Assembly: GCA_965223585.1 (NCBI GenBank)
Contig: CBDCWW010000012.1
Coordinates: 119,965 to 183,964, forward strand
Origin: CBDCVN01 sp965223585
Lineage (GTDB): Bacteria; Deinococcota; Deinococci; Deinococcales; Trueperaceae
DNA: 64,000 nt
Direction: 5' to 3'
In this document: positions 26,768 through 36,900 of the stretch, one piece after another
Numbering within the stretch: the first letter of the stretch is position 1
Layout of the letters: every line of letters begins with the position of its first letter
Translations under genes and position numbers: made by a program
The notes under the pieces: model-generated
What the model was told of the DNA's origin: nothing
The model's input: only the letters and a program-made list of their open reading frames with translations
Databases searched by the model: none

Positions 26768-28960
26768 TTACTCAAATATGTAAGCTGAACCGCTATCATC
26801 ATCCCCATCAGCTCCTACCACCATAGTAACTCCTGATGTAGCTACAGATCTACCAAAGTAATCACGAAAAGCCCCATCACTGGCTAGTATTTTCTTGATC
26901 TGTCCCCAGTTGTTGCTACCACCATTGTTACGCTTAAGTACATAAACTGAACCTGACCCATCATCGTTATCATCATCACCTGTAGCTCCTACTACCACAG
27001 TATCTTCTAATATGGCTATAGAGCTGCCAAAGTAGTCACCAGCTACTCCATCAGAAGCTAGTATTTCCTTAACCTGCCCCCAATTATCGTTACCGCCATT
27101 ATTGCGCTCAAATACATAGACTGAACCTGAGTTAGTACCTTTATCATCATCTTGATCAGCCCCTACTACTACAGTATTTCCTGATATGGCTACAGACTCA
27201 CCAAAGTTGTTATCGATTGATCCATCAGAGGCTAGTAGTTTCTTGATTTGCCCCCAACTATTGTTACCACCCTCATTACGCTCAAATATATAGGCTGATT
27301 CACGATATCCTCCTATCACCACAGTATCCCCTGATATGGCTACAGAGCTACCAAAGAAGCCCTCACCTCCAAATAACCCGTCAGGTGCTGGGATTTTCTT
27401 AACCTCTTCCCACTTATTGTTTCCACCACTATTGCGCTCAAATATATAAGCTGCACCTGCATATAAGCCCTGATCACTATCTCCTGTAGCTCCTATCACC
27501 ACAGTATCCTCTGATATGGCTACAGAGCTACCAAATAAGCCCTCGTATGACCCATCAGAGGCTGATATTTTCTGAATCTGCCCCCACTTGTTGTTGCCCC
27601 CTTGGTTACGCTCATATATGTATACTGAACCTGAATCACCACCTCTATCATCATCTAAAAGAGCCCCTATTACCAAAATATTTCCCGATATGGCCACAGA
27701 GTTACCAAAATAGTCAAGAGTTACTCCATCAGAGGGTAGTACCTTCTTGACCAGTACCCACTTACCTTTAGAATTGCGTTCATATAAGTAAGCTGAACCT
27801 GACCTATCACCGTTATCATCATCTTGGTCGGCCCCAACCACTACAGTATCTCCTGATATGGCTACAGAATTGCCAAATAAAGCATCAACTTCTCCATCAA
27901 AAGCAGTGATCTTATTTTCATCAAAATCTACCTGTCTTAGTAACAAGTATCCTACAGATTCATTAGGGTGATTAGTCTCTGTATCTGCTGACTTCTCTTC
28001 TTCTACCCTTACTTGTACACCATTGTTAGTTAGCCTTTTGTAACGTAAACCAGCAGTATCTTTTCCCGCATAAGTCTGCATACCAGCTAGAAAGTAGCTA
28101 TCACCAAAAGTAGGAGCTGCAAAACTATAGTTTATAGTCCGAAAATTATGACTTACTACAGGGGTTGTCTTTTTACTTAGAGCTTGAAACTTACCAAAAG
28201 GCCCCTCGCCGGGTAAAATTACAATGTAACCAATATCTTCCAAAGAATGAGTACCATCTGCTCTTTCTTCCTCTTGCACTTTTACCCTAAACCCTCCTGT
28301 TGCTACTTGCTGCCTTGTGATTACTGCAGCAGGATCATTTCTGCTCTGTACTTGGGTTAGTATAACTGCTCCTACTGGGAAAGGGTACTTTAGGTTTACC
28401 TTTTTAAAGTTGTGGTTAGCTTTAACCTTACCAACTTCATAAACTAGGCCATTAATCCATAGACCTGATTCCATAACTAAATAAGTAACAGTTTCTGTAC
28501 CATGAGCCCCATTGAGATAGTCCCACTCATCTATCTGAAACTCAAAGTCTAGAGTTGTAACATTCCTAATTCTTATAACCGCAGGATCACCACTGCTATA
28601 GGACATAGGCTGCATAATGACTACAGGATTTCTAAACTCACTTAGAAAGGTCATTTTGTGCCATCGATTACGATTGGCTTGCCTGATAGAAAGTTTACCA
28701 ACTTCACCAATAACCTTGCTGGGGCCTATACCAGCAGTAGGTGATAGCTGGCTGTCATCACTCATAGTGCTGCGTTGCAGGATTACTACTTCACTAGTAT
28801 CAGGAGCTAAATCTGGTGGAACATCAGTAAAGGGAACGTTATCTGTAATAACTTCTTCAGGGCTTATTTGAACATCTGGAAGATTTTTATCTGGACTACT
28901 AGCATTCTGACAACCAAATAACATTATTGAAATTATTAATAAGAAAGTATATTTAAACAT
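26768..28960 (-). CDS. Lipoprotein: three lectin-like modules plus seven-repeat propeller
   Basis: 730 residues from ATG 28960 (AGGAG 8 bases upstream). Lipobox LFGC, acidic linker, three lectin-like modules (RWHKMTFLSEFRNPVVIMQP in the first) and seven FG-GAP-like repeats. Repeat 4 is shortened at its outer part (SGDTVVIGGYRESAYIFERN lacks the usual DDD.G..SG stretch). The protein ends DGDDDSGSAYIFE with no C-terminal anchor. It is one of three consecutive minus-strand copies (26768, 29161, 31568), each with its own array and terminator, so these are tandem single-gene units rather than an operon. Confidence 0.82.
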   Translation of the reverse strand: MFKYTFLLIISIMLFGCQNASSPDKNLPDVQISPEEVITDNVPFTDVPPDLAPDTSEVVILQRSTMSDDSQLSPTAGIGPSKVIGEVGKLSIRQANRNRWHKMTFLSEFRNPVVIMQPMSYSSGDPAVIRIRNVTTLDFEFQIDEWDYLNGAHGTETVTYLVMESGLWINGLVYEVGKVKANHNFKKVNLKYPFPVGAVILTQVQSRNDPAAVITRQQVATGGFRVKVQEEERADGTHSLEDIGYIVILPGEGPFGKFQALSKKTTPVVSHNFRTINYSFAAPTFGDSYFLAGMQTYAGKDTAGLRYKRLTNNGVQVRVEEEKSADTETNHPNESVGYLLLRQVDFDENKITAFDGEVDALFGNSVAISGDTVVVGADQDDDNGDRSGSAYLYERNSKGKWVLVKKVLPSDGVTLDYFGNSVAISGNILVIGALLDDDRGGDSGSVYIYERNQGGNNKWGQIQKISASDGSYEGLFGSSVAISEDTVVIGATGDSDQGLYAGAAYIFERNSGGNNKWEEVKKIPAPDGLFGGEGFFGSSVAISGDTVVIGGYRESAYIFERNEGGNNSWGQIKKLLASDGSIDNNFGESVAISGNTVVVGADQDDDKGTNSGSVYVFERNNGGNDNWGQVKEILASDGVAGDYFGSSIAILEDTVVVGATGDDDNDDGSGSVYVLKRNNGGSNNWGQIKKILASDGAFRDYFGRSVATSGVTMVVGADGDDDSGSAYIFE

Positions 28961-29020
28961 TTTAATCACTCCTAAGGTTTCTAGTTCCTACTGGAACTTT
29001 CATCACAATAGAATAGTGAT

Positions 29021-29064
29021 CGGTAGCTTATCGGCAAGTTATCGTTAAAAAATCGGCAGTTTTT
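29021..29064 (-). promoter_or_regulatory. 11-bp direct-repeat array (class A), gene 26768-28960
   Basis: Units start at 29021 (CGGTA), 29032 (CGGCA), 29043 (CGTTA) and 29054 (CGGCA). Inverted repeat AGTTCC/GGAACT at about 28983-28998. Confidence 0.8.
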
Positions 29065-29100
29065 TTGTAGTCTTTCCTGCTTGAGTAAAAAAGCAAAAAG

Positions 29101-29122
29101 CCCCCTGTTATATTGCAGAGGG
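29101..29122 (-). terminator. Terminator of gene 29161-31359
   Basis: CCC.CTG/CAG.GGG stem followed on the minus strand by CTTTTTGCTTTTTT. Confidence 0.78.
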
Positions 29123-29160
29123 ACTGAATCTTGTAAATTATGCCTTAACGACAAACCAAC

Positions 29161-31359
29161 TTACTCAAATATGTAGGCTGAGCCCGGACCATCACCTTTA
29201 TCCTCATTGTCATAAGCCCCTACTAACATGGTACCTTCTGATACAGCTACAGCCCGACCAAAGTCACTAGCCATTACTCCATCAGGAGCTAGTACTTTCT
29301 TGACTTGCCCCCAGTTGTTATTACCACCATAATTGCGCTCAAATACATAGGCAGAGCCTGAGTCACTACCGTTATCATCGTTTCCAGCAGCACCCACCAA
29401 TAAGATGTCTCTTGATATGGTTACAGGCCAGCTAAACCTGTCAGAAGCTGCTCCATCAGAGGCTAGTACTTTCTTGACTTGTCCCCAGTTGTTACTACCA
29501 CCGTAGTTGCGCTCAAATATATAAGCTGAACCTGAATTATCACCATTATCATCATCTCCGTAAGCACCTACCACTAATGTATTTCCTGATATGGTTACAG
29601 AGTTGCCAAAGACATCACCAGTTACTCCATCAGAGGCTACTATTTTCTTGACTTCGCCCCAATTATTGCTGCCACCATTATTGCGCTCGTATATATAGGC
29701 TGAACCTGAAACATTACCATTTCTTTCAGCCCCTACTACTACAACACTTCCTGATATGGCTACAGAGCGACCAAACTCGTCACCAGATACTCCATCAGAG
29801 GCTAGTATTTTTGTAACCTTTCCCCACTGATTGCTACCACCTATATTGCGCTCAAATATATAAGCTGAGCCTGATTGATCGCCATTATCATCATCTCGGT
29901 GAGCCCCGACTACCACAGTATCTTTTGATATAGCTACAGAGTAACCGAAGCTGTCACTAGCTGATCCATCAGGGGCTAATATTTTAACTTGCCCCCACTG
30001 GTTGCTGCCACCATTATTGCGCTCAAATATATAAGCTAAACCTGAGAAACTGTCAAAGATAGCCCCTACCACCACAGTATCTCCTGATATACTCACAGAA
30101 TATCCAAATTTGTCGCCAGCTTTTCCATTAGAGGCTCGTATTTTCTGGACTAGCACCCACTTACCCTTAGCATTGCGCTCGTATATGTAGGCTGAACCTG
30201 AATCAGTACCTATATCATCATCTTTAAGAGCTCCTACCACCATAGTATTTCCATCTATAGCTACAGAGAAACCAAAGTAGTCTTCAGCTGCCCCATCAAA
30301 GGCAGTTAACGTACTTTCATCAAAATCTACCTGCCTTAATAACAAGTACCCCACAGACTCATTAGGGTGGTTAGTTTCATTGCCTGCAGACTTCTCTTCT
30401 TCTACTCTTACTTGTACACTATTGTTAGTTAATCTCCTATAACGCAAACTAGCAGTATCTGTGCCAGCATAAGTCTGCATACCAGCTAGGAAGTAACTAT
30501 CACCAAAAGTAGGAGCTGTAAAGCTATAGTTAATAGTTCGAAAGTTATGACTTACTACATTAGCAGTTTTGGCGCTTAAAGCTTGGAACTTGCCAAAGGG
30601 ACCTTCATCGGGTAGGGTGGCAATGTAACCAATATCTTCTAGAGGATGAGTGCCATCTGCTCCTTCTTCCTCTTGCACTTTTACTCTAAACCCTCCTGTT
30701 GCCTGCTGCTGTCTAGTAGTTACAGCAGCAGGATCGTTTCTACTCTGTACTTGAGTTAGTATAACTGCTCCAGAAGGGAAAGGATACTTTAGATTTACCC
30801 TCTTAAATTTATGGTCAGCTTTAACCTTACCAACTTCATAAACTAAACCATTGGTCCACAGACCTGATTCCATGACTAAATAAGTAACAGTTTCTTTACC
30901 ATGAGCACCGTTAAGATAGTCCCACTCATCTATCTGAAACTCAAAGTCTAGAGTTGTAACATTCCTAATTCTTATAACTGCAGGGTCACCACTGTTATAG
31001 GACATAGGTTGCATAATGACTACAGGATTTCTAAACTCATTTAGGAAGGTAATTTTATGCCATCGGTTACGGGTAGCTTGCCTAATAGAAAGCCTACCAA
31101 TTTCACCAATAATTTTGTTAAGGCCTATACCACCAGCAGTAGCTGAGAGTTGATTATTACTCATAGCACTACGTTGTAGGATTACTACTTCACTAGTATC
31201 AGGGGCTAAGTCTGGTGGCACATCAGTAAAGGGAATATTATCTGTAATAACCTCTTCAGGACTTACCTGAATATCTGGAAGATTTTTATCTGGACTACTA
31301 ACACTTTGACAACCGAACAATATGATTGAAATTATTAAAAAGAAAGAATATTTAAACAT
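29161..31359 (-). CDS. Lipoprotein: three lectin-like modules plus seven-repeat propeller
   Basis: 732 residues (MFKYSFFLIISIILFGCQS). Three lectin-like modules are followed by seven propeller repeats. Two blades depart from consensus: blade 2 lacks the DDD.G loop (GAIFDSFSGLAYIFERN), and blade 6 reads DRFSWPVTISRDILLVGA. Start ATG is 8 bases after an AGGAG. The first 350 residues are very close to those of the neighbours at 26768 and 31568, while the propeller diverges more. It is presumably a surface-exposed binding protein. Confidence 0.82.
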   Translation of the reverse strand: MFKYSFFLIISIILFGCQSVSSPDKNLPDIQVSPEEVITDNIPFTDVPPDLAPDTSEVVILQRSAMSNNQLSATAGGIGLNKIIGEIGRLSIRQATRNRWHKITFLNEFRNPVVIMQPMSYNSGDPAVIRIRNVTTLDFEFQIDEWDYLNGAHGKETVTYLVMESGLWTNGLVYEVGKVKADHKFKRVNLKYPFPSGAVILTQVQSRNDPAAVTTRQQQATGGFRVKVQEEEGADGTHPLEDIGYIATLPDEGPFGKFQALSAKTANVVSHNFRTINYSFTAPTFGDSYFLAGMQTYAGTDTASLRYRRLTNNSVQVRVEEEKSAGNETNHPNESVGYLLLRQVDFDESTLTAFDGAAEDYFGFSVAIDGNTMVVGALKDDDIGTDSGSAYIYERNAKGKWVLVQKIRASNGKAGDKFGYSVSISGDTVVVGAIFDSFSGLAYIFERNNGGSNQWGQVKILAPDGSASDSFGYSVAISKDTVVVGAHRDDDNGDQSGSAYIFERNIGGSNQWGKVTKILASDGVSGDEFGRSVAISGSVVVVGAERNGNVSGSAYIYERNNGGSNNWGEVKKIVASDGVTGDVFGNSVTISGNTLVVGAYGDDDNGDNSGSAYIFERNYGGSNNWGQVKKVLASDGAASDRFSWPVTISRDILLVGAAGNDDNGSDSGSAYVFERNYGGNNNWGQVKKVLAPDGVMASDFGRAVAVSEGTMLVGAYDNEDKGDGPGSAYIFE

Positions 31360-31419
31360 TTGGATAACTCCTAAGATTTCTAGTTCCTAGTGGAACTTTA
31401 ATTAGGATAGAAAAGTTAT

Positions 31420-31463
31420 CGGTAGTTAATCGGCAAGTTATCGTTAAAAAATCGGCAGTTTTT
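31420..31463 (-). promoter_or_regulatory. 11-bp direct-repeat array (class A), gene 29161-31359
   Basis: Units start at 31420 (CGGTA), 31431 (CGGCA), 31442 (CGTTA) and 31453 (CGGCA). Inverted repeat AGTTCC/GGAACT at about 31382-31397. Confidence 0.8.
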
Positions 31464-31507
31464 TGTTTGGGGTTTTCTGCTCGAGTAAAAAAGAGCAAAA
31501 TAAAAGC

Positions 31508-31529
31508 CCCTCTGCTTCATTGCAAAGGG
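31508..31529 (-). terminator. Terminator of gene 31568-33796
   Basis: CCCTCTGC/GCAAAGGG stem with one mismatch, followed by a T-rich stretch on the minus strand (TTTTATTTTGC). Confidence 0.7.
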
Positions 31530-31567
31530 ACTGAATTTTGTAGAGTGTGCTTTAGCTGCAAAGCAAC

Positions 31568-33796
31568 TTACTCAAATATATAAGCTGAACCTGAACCATC
31601 ACCTTTATCATCATCTCCGTAAGCCTCTACCACCACAGTATCTCCTGATATAGCTACAGACTGGCTAAAGTAGTCACCACCTGCCCCATCAGAGGCTAGA
31701 ATCTTCTTGATCTCTCCCCAGTTGTTGTTACCACCATTATTGCGCTCAAATATGTAGGCTGAACCTGAAGCACTGCCATTGTCATCATCTAAGTAAGCCC
31801 CAACCACCACAGTATTTCCTGATATGGCTACAGAACAACCAAAGTTGTCACTAGCTGCTCCATCAAAGGCTAGAATTTTCTTAACCTCTCCCCAGTTATT
31901 ACTACCACCATTATTGCGCTCATATATGTAGGCTGAACCTGAACCAAAGCCGTTATCATAATCCCTTCTAGCCCCTACCACCACAGTATTACCTGATATG
32001 GCTACAGAGCGGCCAAAGTGCTTATATTTATCCTCTTCTCCATCAGAAGCTAGTAGTTTCATAACTTCTCCCCAGTCATTGCTGCCACCTTGGTTACGTT
32101 GGTATATATAGGCTGAATCTGAAATAACGCCATTATCCTCATCTCCATAAGTCCCAACCACCACAGTATCTCCTGATATAGCTACAGAGTAACCAAATTT
32201 GTCATCTTCTTCTCCATCAGAAGCTAGTAATTTAGTGACCCGCCCCCAGTTGTCACTGCCACCTATGTTGCGTTCAAAAATATAGGCTGAACCTGCACTA
32301 ATACCGTTATTGTTGCTATCTTGGCTAGCTCCAACCACCATAGTATCTCCTGATATAGATACAGACTTGCCAAATTTGTCACCACTTCCTCCATCAGAGG
32401 GTAGTATTTTCTTGACCTGTCCCCAATTGTTGCTACCACCATTATTGCGCTCAAATATATAAGCTGAACCTGAAGAATTACCATTATCATCATCAAAGAC
32501 AGCACCTACCACCACAGTATTTCCTGATATAGCTACAGATGTGCCAAATCGGTCAGCAGCCGCTCCATCAGAGGCTTGTATTTTCTTAACCAGTAACCAA
32601 TTGTCATTAGCATTACGTTCATATATGTAGACTGAACCTGAATTAGTGCCGTTATCATCATCCCCTCCAGCTCCTACTACCATAGTATCTCCATCTATAG
32701 CTACAGAGTCGCCAAAGTAGTCTTGATCTGCCCCATCAAAAGCAGTTATTTTACTTTCATCAAAATCTACTTGTCTTAGTAACAAGTATCCCACAGACTC
32801 ATTAGGGTGGTTAGTTTCATTGTCTGCAGATTTCTCTTCTTCTACTCTTACTTGGAAACTACTATTAGTTAACCTTCTGTAACGCAAACTAGCAGTATCT
32901 GTTCCTGCATAAGTCTGTATTCCAGCTAGAAAGTAACTGTCACCAAAAGTAGGAGCTGTAAAACTATAGTTGATAGTCCGAAAGTTATGGCTTACTACAC
33001 TAGCTGTCTTTTTACTTAAAGCTTGAAATTTACCAAATGGCCCTTCTCCCGGTAAAATAACAACGTAACCAACTTCTTCTAAAGGATGAGTACCATCTGC
33101 TTTTTCTTCCTCTTGCACTTTTACTCTAAACCCTCCTGTTGCTACTTGCTGCCTTGTGGTTACTGCAGCAGAATCATTTCTACTCTGTACTTGCGTTAGT
33201 ATCACTGCTCCTGCTGGAAAAGGATACTTTAGATTTACCTTCTTAAAGTTGTGATTAGCTTTAATCTTACCAACTTCGTAGACTAGACCATTAATCCACA
33301 AGCCAGATTCCATTACTAAATAAGTGACTGTTTCTGTACCATGAGCACCGTTAAGATAATCCCACTCATCTATCTGAAACTCAAAGTCTAGAGTTGTAAC
33401 ATTCCTGATTCTTATAACAGCAGGATCACCACTGTTGTAGGACATAGGTTGCATGATGACTACAGGATTTCTAAACTCGCTTAGGAAGGTAATTTTGTGC
33501 CAACGATTACGAGAAGCTTGTCTAATAGAGAGCTTACCAACTTCACTAATAATCTTGCTGGGGCCTATGCCAGCAGTAGGTGATAGGCTGTTATCACTCA
33601 TAGTACTGCGTTGTAGGATTACTACTTCACTAACATCTGGAACTACATCTGGTGGAAGATCAGTAAAGGGAACGTTATCTGTAATGACTTCTTCAGGGCT
33701 TACCTGAATATCAGGAAGATTTTTATCAGGACTACTAACATTTTGACAACCAAATAACATGATTGAAATTATTAAAAAGAAAGAATATTTAAACAT
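31568..33796 (-). CDS. Lipoprotein: three lectin-like modules plus seven-repeat propeller, divergent from regulator 3
   Basis: 742 residues from ATG 33796 (AGGAG upstream). Lipobox LFGC, three lectin-like modules, and seven repeats including one with an insertion (DGEEDKYKHFGRSVAISG). It ends DGSGSAYIFE. It is transcribed away from regulator 3, sharing a 175-bp intergenic region that contains one array. Expected role: exported, lipid-anchored binding protein; no enzyme motif is visible. Confidence 0.82.
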   Translation of the reverse strand: MFKYSFFLIISIMLFGCQNVSSPDKNLPDIQVSPEEVITDNVPFTDLPPDVVPDVSEVVILQRSTMSDNSLSPTAGIGPSKIISEVGKLSIRQASRNRWHKITFLSEFRNPVVIMQPMSYNSGDPAVIRIRNVTTLDFEFQIDEWDYLNGAHGTETVTYLVMESGLWINGLVYEVGKIKANHNFKKVNLKYPFPAGAVILTQVQSRNDSAAVTTRQQVATGGFRVKVQEEEKADGTHPLEEVGYVVILPGEGPFGKFQALSKKTASVVSHNFRTINYSFTAPTFGDSYFLAGIQTYAGTDTASLRYRRLTNSSFQVRVEEEKSADNETNHPNESVGYLLLRQVDFDESKITAFDGADQDYFGDSVAIDGDTMVVGAGGDDDNGTNSGSVYIYERNANDNWLLVKKIQASDGAAADRFGTSVAISGNTVVVGAVFDDDNGNSSGSAYIFERNNGGSNNWGQVKKILPSDGGSGDKFGKSVSISGDTMVVGASQDSNNNGISAGSAYIFERNIGGSDNWGRVTKLLASDGEEDDKFGYSVAISGDTVVVGTYGDEDNGVISDSAYIYQRNQGGSNDWGEVMKLLASDGEEDKYKHFGRSVAISGNTVVVGARRDYDNGFGSGSAYIYERNNGGSNNWGEVKKILAFDGAASDNFGCSVAISGNTVVVGAYLDDDNGSASGSAYIFERNNGGNNNWGEIKKILASDGAGGDYFSQSVAISGDTVVVEAYGDDDKGDGSGSAYIFE

Positions 33797-33856
33797 TTGA
33801 ATCACTCCTAAGATTTCTGGTTCCTAGTGGAACTTTAATTAGGATAGAAAAGTTAT

Positions 33857-33900
33857 CGGTAGTTAATCGGCAAGTTATCATTAAAAAATCGGCAGTTTTT
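33857..33900 (-). promoter_or_regulatory. 11-bp direct-repeat array (class A) between lipoprotein gene and regulator 3
   Basis: Units start at 33857 (CGGTA), 33868 (CGGCA), 33879 (CATTA) and 33890 (CGGCA). Confidence 0.8.
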
Positions 33901-33956
33901 GCTTGATCTTTTCTGTAGGGGTATTAACAGGAAGTCAACCTAAGAAATAATAGATT

Positions 33957-33965
33957 TGCTAGAAT
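33957..33965 (+). promoter_or_regulatory. Extended -10 promoter of regulator 3, leaderless geometry
   Basis: TGCTAGAAT, ending six bases before ATG 33972. Confidence 0.7.
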
Positions 33966-33971
33966 TAAACA

Positions 33972-36900
33972 ATGGAGAATAAAGCAAGCCAAACTCTACT
34001 GCACATAGAATTATTAGGAACTCCTAAGGTGCGTTTTGGAGAAGGCGCTCCTTTACAAATACCTAAAAAGCTATTAGCACTATTAGCTTATATAGCTATT
34101 GAAAAGAAAGCTGTACAAAGGACTAAGCTAATAGTGTTATTTTGGAGTGATGTAGCTAATGATTTAGCACGCAATAGTTTACGTACAGGACTATCAGAGC
34201 TAAAAAAGATATTAGGGGAATATATAAAACCAAGTAGACATACAGTAGGTCTAAATTGGGAGAAACCAATTCAAGTAGATGCATTAGAGTTAGAAACAGC
34301 ACTTAGCAAAGAACCACTAGATTTAGAGAAGCTAGACAAGGCCATTGCCTCTTATAGGGGGAATTTTCTAGCAGGTTTAGAGGTAAAAGATGCCCCGGAG
34401 TTTGATGATTGGTACCAAAGTCAACAAGAACACTATCAACAAATTGCCTTTGAAGGCTTTGATAAGCTAATAAGAAATGCAGAAGACAAGCAAGATTATG
34501 GTGCCGCTCTGAAACATGCACAGAACATGTTAAATTTAGATCAATTGAGAGAAGAATCCCATTACAAACTTATTTACCTATATGCAAAGCAAGGGAATCG
34601 AGCAGCAGCACTGCAGCAGTACGAAAAATGTCAGCAAATACTATCAGAAAATTTAAGGATTGAGCCCAGTGAAGCAATAGAAAACTTGATAGACCAGATA
34701 AAATCAGGAGAGCTAGGGCAGCTTAGCCAAGACCCGGAAGTTAAGAATCCAGTAACTGAGTCTAGCACAAGATCAAACTTGCCTAAAAATCTTACTCCCC
34801 CAACATTCCTAGCAGAGGAAGGAAATATAGCAAGACAAACATTATTTGTAGGCAGAAAAGAAGAGCTAAATCAATTGCAGGAAGCACTAGACACTATAGG
34901 TAAAAACAAAGGGCAAGTAAGGCTGGTATTAGGCAATGCAGGACAAGGGAAATCATATCTACTACAAAAATTTACAGATAAGGCACTAGAAGCAAATCCA
35001 GAGCTACTAGTGCTAACAGGCTATTGTGATCAGCAATCAGGAATAGGAGATCCGTATTTACCATTTAGACATATATTGCTACTGCTTTTAGGAGATGTGG
35101 AAGCACAGTGGCATGGAGGACTAATAAGTACAGCCCATGCAAAGCGTTTGTGGGAAGCTATGGGAGAAACTGTACCACAGGTAGCCAAACATGCACCTGA
35201 CTTGATCACTAATTTTTTAACAGATGTGCCATTAATAGAAAGACTAGTGCTAGCAGGTTTAGAAAAAGAGCCATGGTTTGAAAAGGTTGCAAATTTAGTC
35301 AACACAAAACCTTTGGGAACATTAGAGCAAACCAGAATAATTTCTTTGTATGCTAGTACCTTACAAGCAATTGCAAGAGTTAGACCAATTTTACTTATTT
35401 TAGAAGATTTACATTGGGTAGATGCTTCTTCGGCAACATTATTTAACTATTTAAGTAGGTATATTGCTAGTAGTCGTATTTTACTAGTAGGGAGTTATAG
35501 AGCTAGTGATGTGTTAACAAATGACTTACCACACCCTATGTTGGAAATAGGTAGAGAGTTACATCGTCTTTATGGGGATATAGAGATAAACTTAGAAGAG
35601 CAAAAAGTAGAAGCTGAACGTGAGTTTGTAAATGCTTATCTTGATAGTGAACCAAACCAGCTAAATGACAATTTTAGAGAGATTTTTTTCAGGCATACAC
35701 AAGGACATGCATTATTTACTGCTGAACTACTTAGTACAATGAAAGATAGAGGGGATCTGTATCAGGAAGATGAAAAATGGTTAGCTAAGGACAATATAGA
35801 TTGGCAAACTTTGCCAGCTAAAGTAGAAGGGGTTATAAAAGTAAGGATTGGACGTTTGCCTAATGAGCAGCGTGAGTTGCTAAGTGTGGCAAGTGTACAA
35901 GGAGAAGCATTTATAGGCGAGGCAGTGGCACAAGTGCAAAAGCAGAATGAGCGTGAAGTTATTCGTGCCTTTAGTGGTGAAATGGATAAGCGGCATGGAC
36001 TAGTAAAATCAGACCGAATGGAGCGCTTAGGTAAACAACGACTATCTCATTACCGTTTTCGACACAACCTTTTTCAGCAATATGTTTATAGTAACTTAAC
36101 TGAAGCTGAACGGACTTATTTACATGAAGATATAGCTTTTGCCCTAGAAGAGATGTATGGTAAGAAAGCCAAGGACATAGCACCACAACTAGCTTGGCAC
36201 TTTGAACAAGCAGGTAATATTGAGAAGACTTTTGAGTATTTGCTAGCAGCAGGACAACAAGCGCAGATGTTGGGTTCTAATAGAGAAGCTGTTATCCACT
36301 ACGAGCGTGGTTTAGCTCTTATTAATCAACTTACTGTTACTCCAGAGCGCATCCCTGTAGAGTTAGGTCTTCAAGCTGGTTTAGGTATGGCACTATTACC
36401 TGTTGAGGGCTTTCAATCTGAAAGAGTACGGATTGCTTTAGAGCGTGCTTTGGAATTATGTCGTCAAATTGGAGGAACAAACTCCCAATTAATGACCATC
36501 TATGCAGGTCTAGCTCATTATGCTCTTTCCAACAATAGCTTATCAATTCAGACTTTTTTTGAGTTGTCGAGTGAATATAAAGCTATAGCTGATCAACAAG
36601 AAGATTTAGGGCATAGAGCTACAGCAATAGCCTTATTTATGTCAGCCCACTTTTTTCTAGGCAATATAAATAAGACCATAGAACTAGGCCGTTTAGTGCT
36701 TAGCTATCTCAATTTTGATCAAGCTAGCCATGAAAATATGGTTCGTCATTATACCCAAGATCACCGTGTAGTCCTAGCCTCAATGTTGTCTTGGGCGTTT
36801 TGTTATAAAGGTAAATTAAAAGAAGCTAGAGAGCTAATGGCTAATCAACCAGTGCCGCATTTAGAAAATGCTGCTAGCAGGGCATTTTTTCTAGGTGCAT